Assembly: GCA_947311285.1 (NCBI GenBank)
Contig: CAMZKS010000110.1
Span: 1-6,415 of the forward strand
Length of the DNA stretch: 6,415 nucleotides
DNA from: an uncultured bacterium
GTDB taxonomy: Bacteria > Patescibacteriota > Gracilibacteria > UBA4473
Reading direction: 5' to 3'
In this document: positions 4,867 through 6,415 of the stretch, one piece after another
How the letters are laid out: every line of letters begins with the position of its first letter
How positions within the stretch are numbered: position 1 is the first letter of the stretch
Translations under genes and position numbers: made by a program
Notes under the pieces: model-generated
The model's input: only the letters and a program-made list of their open reading frames with translations
Database searches by the model: none
Told to the model about the DNA's origin: nothing

Positions 4867-6415
4867 ATGAAAAAATTTATTCTCGCTTTCGCACTTAGCT
4901 TTACGCTTCTCACTTCTGCACCGACCGCACATGCAAATTTCTTAGATGGAATCACTAAGGCCATTGGAAGTGTTTCCGGTACGATTAACCAAGTGGGTGG
5001 CATCATGGGAGGTATCGGTGGTATTGTTAGCAGTGTGCGAGGGCTATTTGGTGGTGGCGGCGGCGGAGGTGGTACATCAGGCCGACCAGCAACGGGGTTA
5101 TTTGACGGTGATGCGGCTCGAATTTTTGAAGGTGGATTGCAAGGTGGTCTAAATATTGGAGTCGATAATATCGTTTCAAGTGGGGTGGTTATAGTGCGTG
5201 ATTTTGACGCGATTTTTGAATCGATCGAAGGGCGAGTCGGCGTTACCCCTGGAGGGCAATTTGTCTTACCAGATCCAGAAAAATTTAATCAAATTGGTGA
5301 AAACACCTCTCTTAGACAATACATTCTAAATGTGCTTAACTTTGCATTAACATTCCTCGGCTTAATTGCGGTCGCGTTTATTGTGTACGCTGGATTTTTA
5401 TATGTTACCTCTGGTGGAGACGACGGCAATATGGAAAAAGCCAAAAAAATTATTCTTTATGCGGTGATTGGTATTCTGGTTATTTTAGCTGCATTTGCCT
5501 TGGTAAATACAGTAATTCAAAATGCCGGCCGAGGTACTGGGGATCGAGGAGAAGTACCAGAAGGATCAATTACAACAGGCTCAACGATAAATCCAAACGG
5601 AACGATTACGCTGCCAAATGGAACTATCTTAACAACCCCTAACGGCGGTGGTACGACCCCATCTATTAGTGCTAACTTAGGAAATCTAATTACCGTTAGT
5701 GGTGAAGGGGTGCAAGATTTTGGTGGTACGGGCGTAGCGACTCCGGAAGGAGCGTTAAGCGGTATTACGTTTGGTCTTAATACTCAAGCGCAAGCGTTAT
5801 TTGATTTTGGCGACGGTACCCAGGCGGTACTAAACACGGTAGATAACCCGACGGAGACAGTTGTTCATCCTTTTGGAGAAGAACGCTCTTACGTGGTTAG
5901 AGTTATTATTGAGAATGCTCAGGGGAGCTTGCCCGTTAGAAAAGAAATTGTAGTAGGAGGGTTAGACGCAAACTTTAATATGGATCGTGCAGAAATTAGT
6001 GTGGGAGAATCTCTCAAATTAGACGGAAGTACTACCCAGGTAACCGTTGGATCTATTAGCAATTATACGTGGAGTTGTGTTGGTGGGGAAGGTTGTTTTG
6101 GCGAGACTTTTGGTCGAAATACTTCCGTAGAATTTTCGGCTCCGGGAGAATACGATGTAATCTTAACGGTAGGAAATGTGTTAGGACTAAGTGACAGCTA
6201 CTCAAAAACGATTCGAGTTGTTGGTGGTGCGCCAGTGGCAAGCTTCAATGTTGAGTCAGCGCAAAATGCGCAAGCACCGGCTGAATTTACTTTCAATGCC
6301 GGGCGAAGTGTTAATCGATCTGGTAGTAACAACGGTCTGGCTTACTTCTGGAATTTCGATGGAGAGTTCTTAGAAACAAGAACACCGAACACTACTTACG
6401 AATTTAAGAGTGTAG
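4867..6415 (+). CDS. Secreted pilin-like two-helix protein fused to PKD domains, open at right edge
   Basis: 516 codons without a stop, running off the window. Residues 1-23 are a signal peptide (MKKFILAF..., predicted cut AHA|NFL). Residues 24-150 are an exported glycine-rich region with eight consecutive glycines (62-69). Transmembrane helices lie at about 156-180 and 195-217, joined by TSGGDDGNMEKAKK, the same VirB2-like module as in the upstream gene. The lysine-rich loop predicts that both flanking regions are outside. A Thr/Gly/Asn linker (about 220-285) repeats PNGT. Then come PKD-like domains: one at about 290-365 (LFDFGDGT at 311-318), one at about 367-452 (NYTW, with C404 and C410), and one from about 455 to the edge (YFWNFDGE). 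PKD domains are extracellular beta-sandwiches, often used for adhesion or spacing. A membrane-anchored pilus or surface component is inferred. The start is chosen by the signal peptide; the 20-base A-rich leader has no clear Shine-Dalgarno, so translation may be coupled to the gene before. Confidence 0.87.
   Translation, partial: MKKFILAFALSFTLLTSAPTAHANFLDGITKAIGSVSGTINQVGGIMGGIGGIVSSVRGLFGGGGGGGGTSGRPATGLFDGDAARIFEGGLQGGLNIGVDNIVSSGVVIVRDFDAIFESIEGRVGVTPGGQFVLPDPEKFNQIGENTSLRQYILNVLNFALTFLGLIAVAFIVYAGFLYVTSGGDDGNMEKAKKIILYAVIGILVILAAFALVNTVIQNAGRGTGDRGEVPEGSITTGSTINPNGTITLPNGTILTTPNGGGTTPSISANLGNLITVSGEGVQDFGGTGVATPEGALSGITFGLNTQAQALFDFGDGTQAVLNTVDNPTETVVHPFGEERSYVVRVIIENAQGSLPVRKEIVVGGLDANFNMDRAEISVGESLKLDGSTTQVTVGSISNYTWSCVGGEGCFGETFGRNTSVEFSAPGEYDVILTVGNVLGLSDSYSKTIRVVGGAPVASFNVESAQNAQAPAEFTFNAGRSVNRSGSNNGLAYFWNFDGEFLETRTPNTTYEFKSV
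5380..5529 (+). repeat. Pilin helix-hairpin module, copy 2 of tandem paralogous pair
   Basis: Encodes residues 172-221 of the PKD-bearing gene and pairs with nt 4694-4843. The conserved core is AGFLYVT-x-GGDDG-x-ME-x-AKKII. Differences are mostly conservative (W/Y, I/L, A/S), which suggests that both copies are kept under selection. Confidence 0.75.

Noticed and set aside
4946..5152. Plus-strand open frame at 4946-5152, and those at 6056-6241 (minus) and 6191-6373 (plus)
   Set aside because: All lie inside the long PKD-bearing gene, which runs without a stop from 4867 to the window edge.
1..6415. Alternative genetic code (TGA = Gly) as in Gracilibacteria/Absconditabacteria
   Set aside because: No in-frame TGA was found in about 1,990 codons of the genes, so nothing supports recoding, although no gene here uses TGA as a stop either.

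Overview
The window reads as a fragment of a small-genome bacterium of the Patescibacteria (CPR) type. The main reason is the pair of secreted proteins carrying a VirB2-like 'T4SS pilin' two-helix module, one of them extended by PKD domains, which is a protein style typical of that group. An SLH-repeat plus beta-propeller surface protein would fit a Peregrinibacteria/Gracilibacteria-like lineage, but that placement is inference. None of the reading frames contains an in-frame TGA, and glycine is written with GGN codons, so the standard bacterial code fits. The four visible stops are TAA, TAA, TAG and TAA.

Layout: (1) nt 3-2648, plus strand: a 5'-truncated gene for a cell-surface protein with SLH repeats, a large beta-propeller domain and a six-cysteine tail. 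(2) nt 2696-2724: a hairpin terminator that looks usable from both sides and closes two convergent genes. (3) nt 2723-3097, minus strand: a small S4-domain RNA-binding protein of the Hsp15/HslR type. (4) nt 3147-4157, plus strand, divergent from the S4 gene: a stand-alone protein equal to only the C-terminal half of PurL (FGAM synthase II). (5) nt 4158-4258: an intergenic gap with a very good extended -10 sigma70-type promoter. (6) nt 4259-4846 and nt 4867-6415 (open at the right edge): two tandem, co-directional genes for secreted two-helix pilin-like proteins; the second goes on into at least three PKD-like domains. This second gene has no stop inside the window.

How the genes fit together: the two pilin-like genes are paralogues (35 of 50 residues identical over the helix hairpin). 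They are 20 nt apart and probably share the promoter at 4202-4230, forming an envelope/secretion operon that continues past the window. The SLH-propeller protein is also an envelope protein but belongs to a separate transcription unit. The S4 and PurL-half genes are cytoplasmic and lie between these two surface-protein loci. The most unusual item is the half-length PurL: the S4 gene occupies the DNA where the N-terminal half would be, so a simple frameshift does not explain it. No tRNA, rRNA, CRISPR array or insertion sequence was seen, and no gene-free stretch exceeds about 100 bases.
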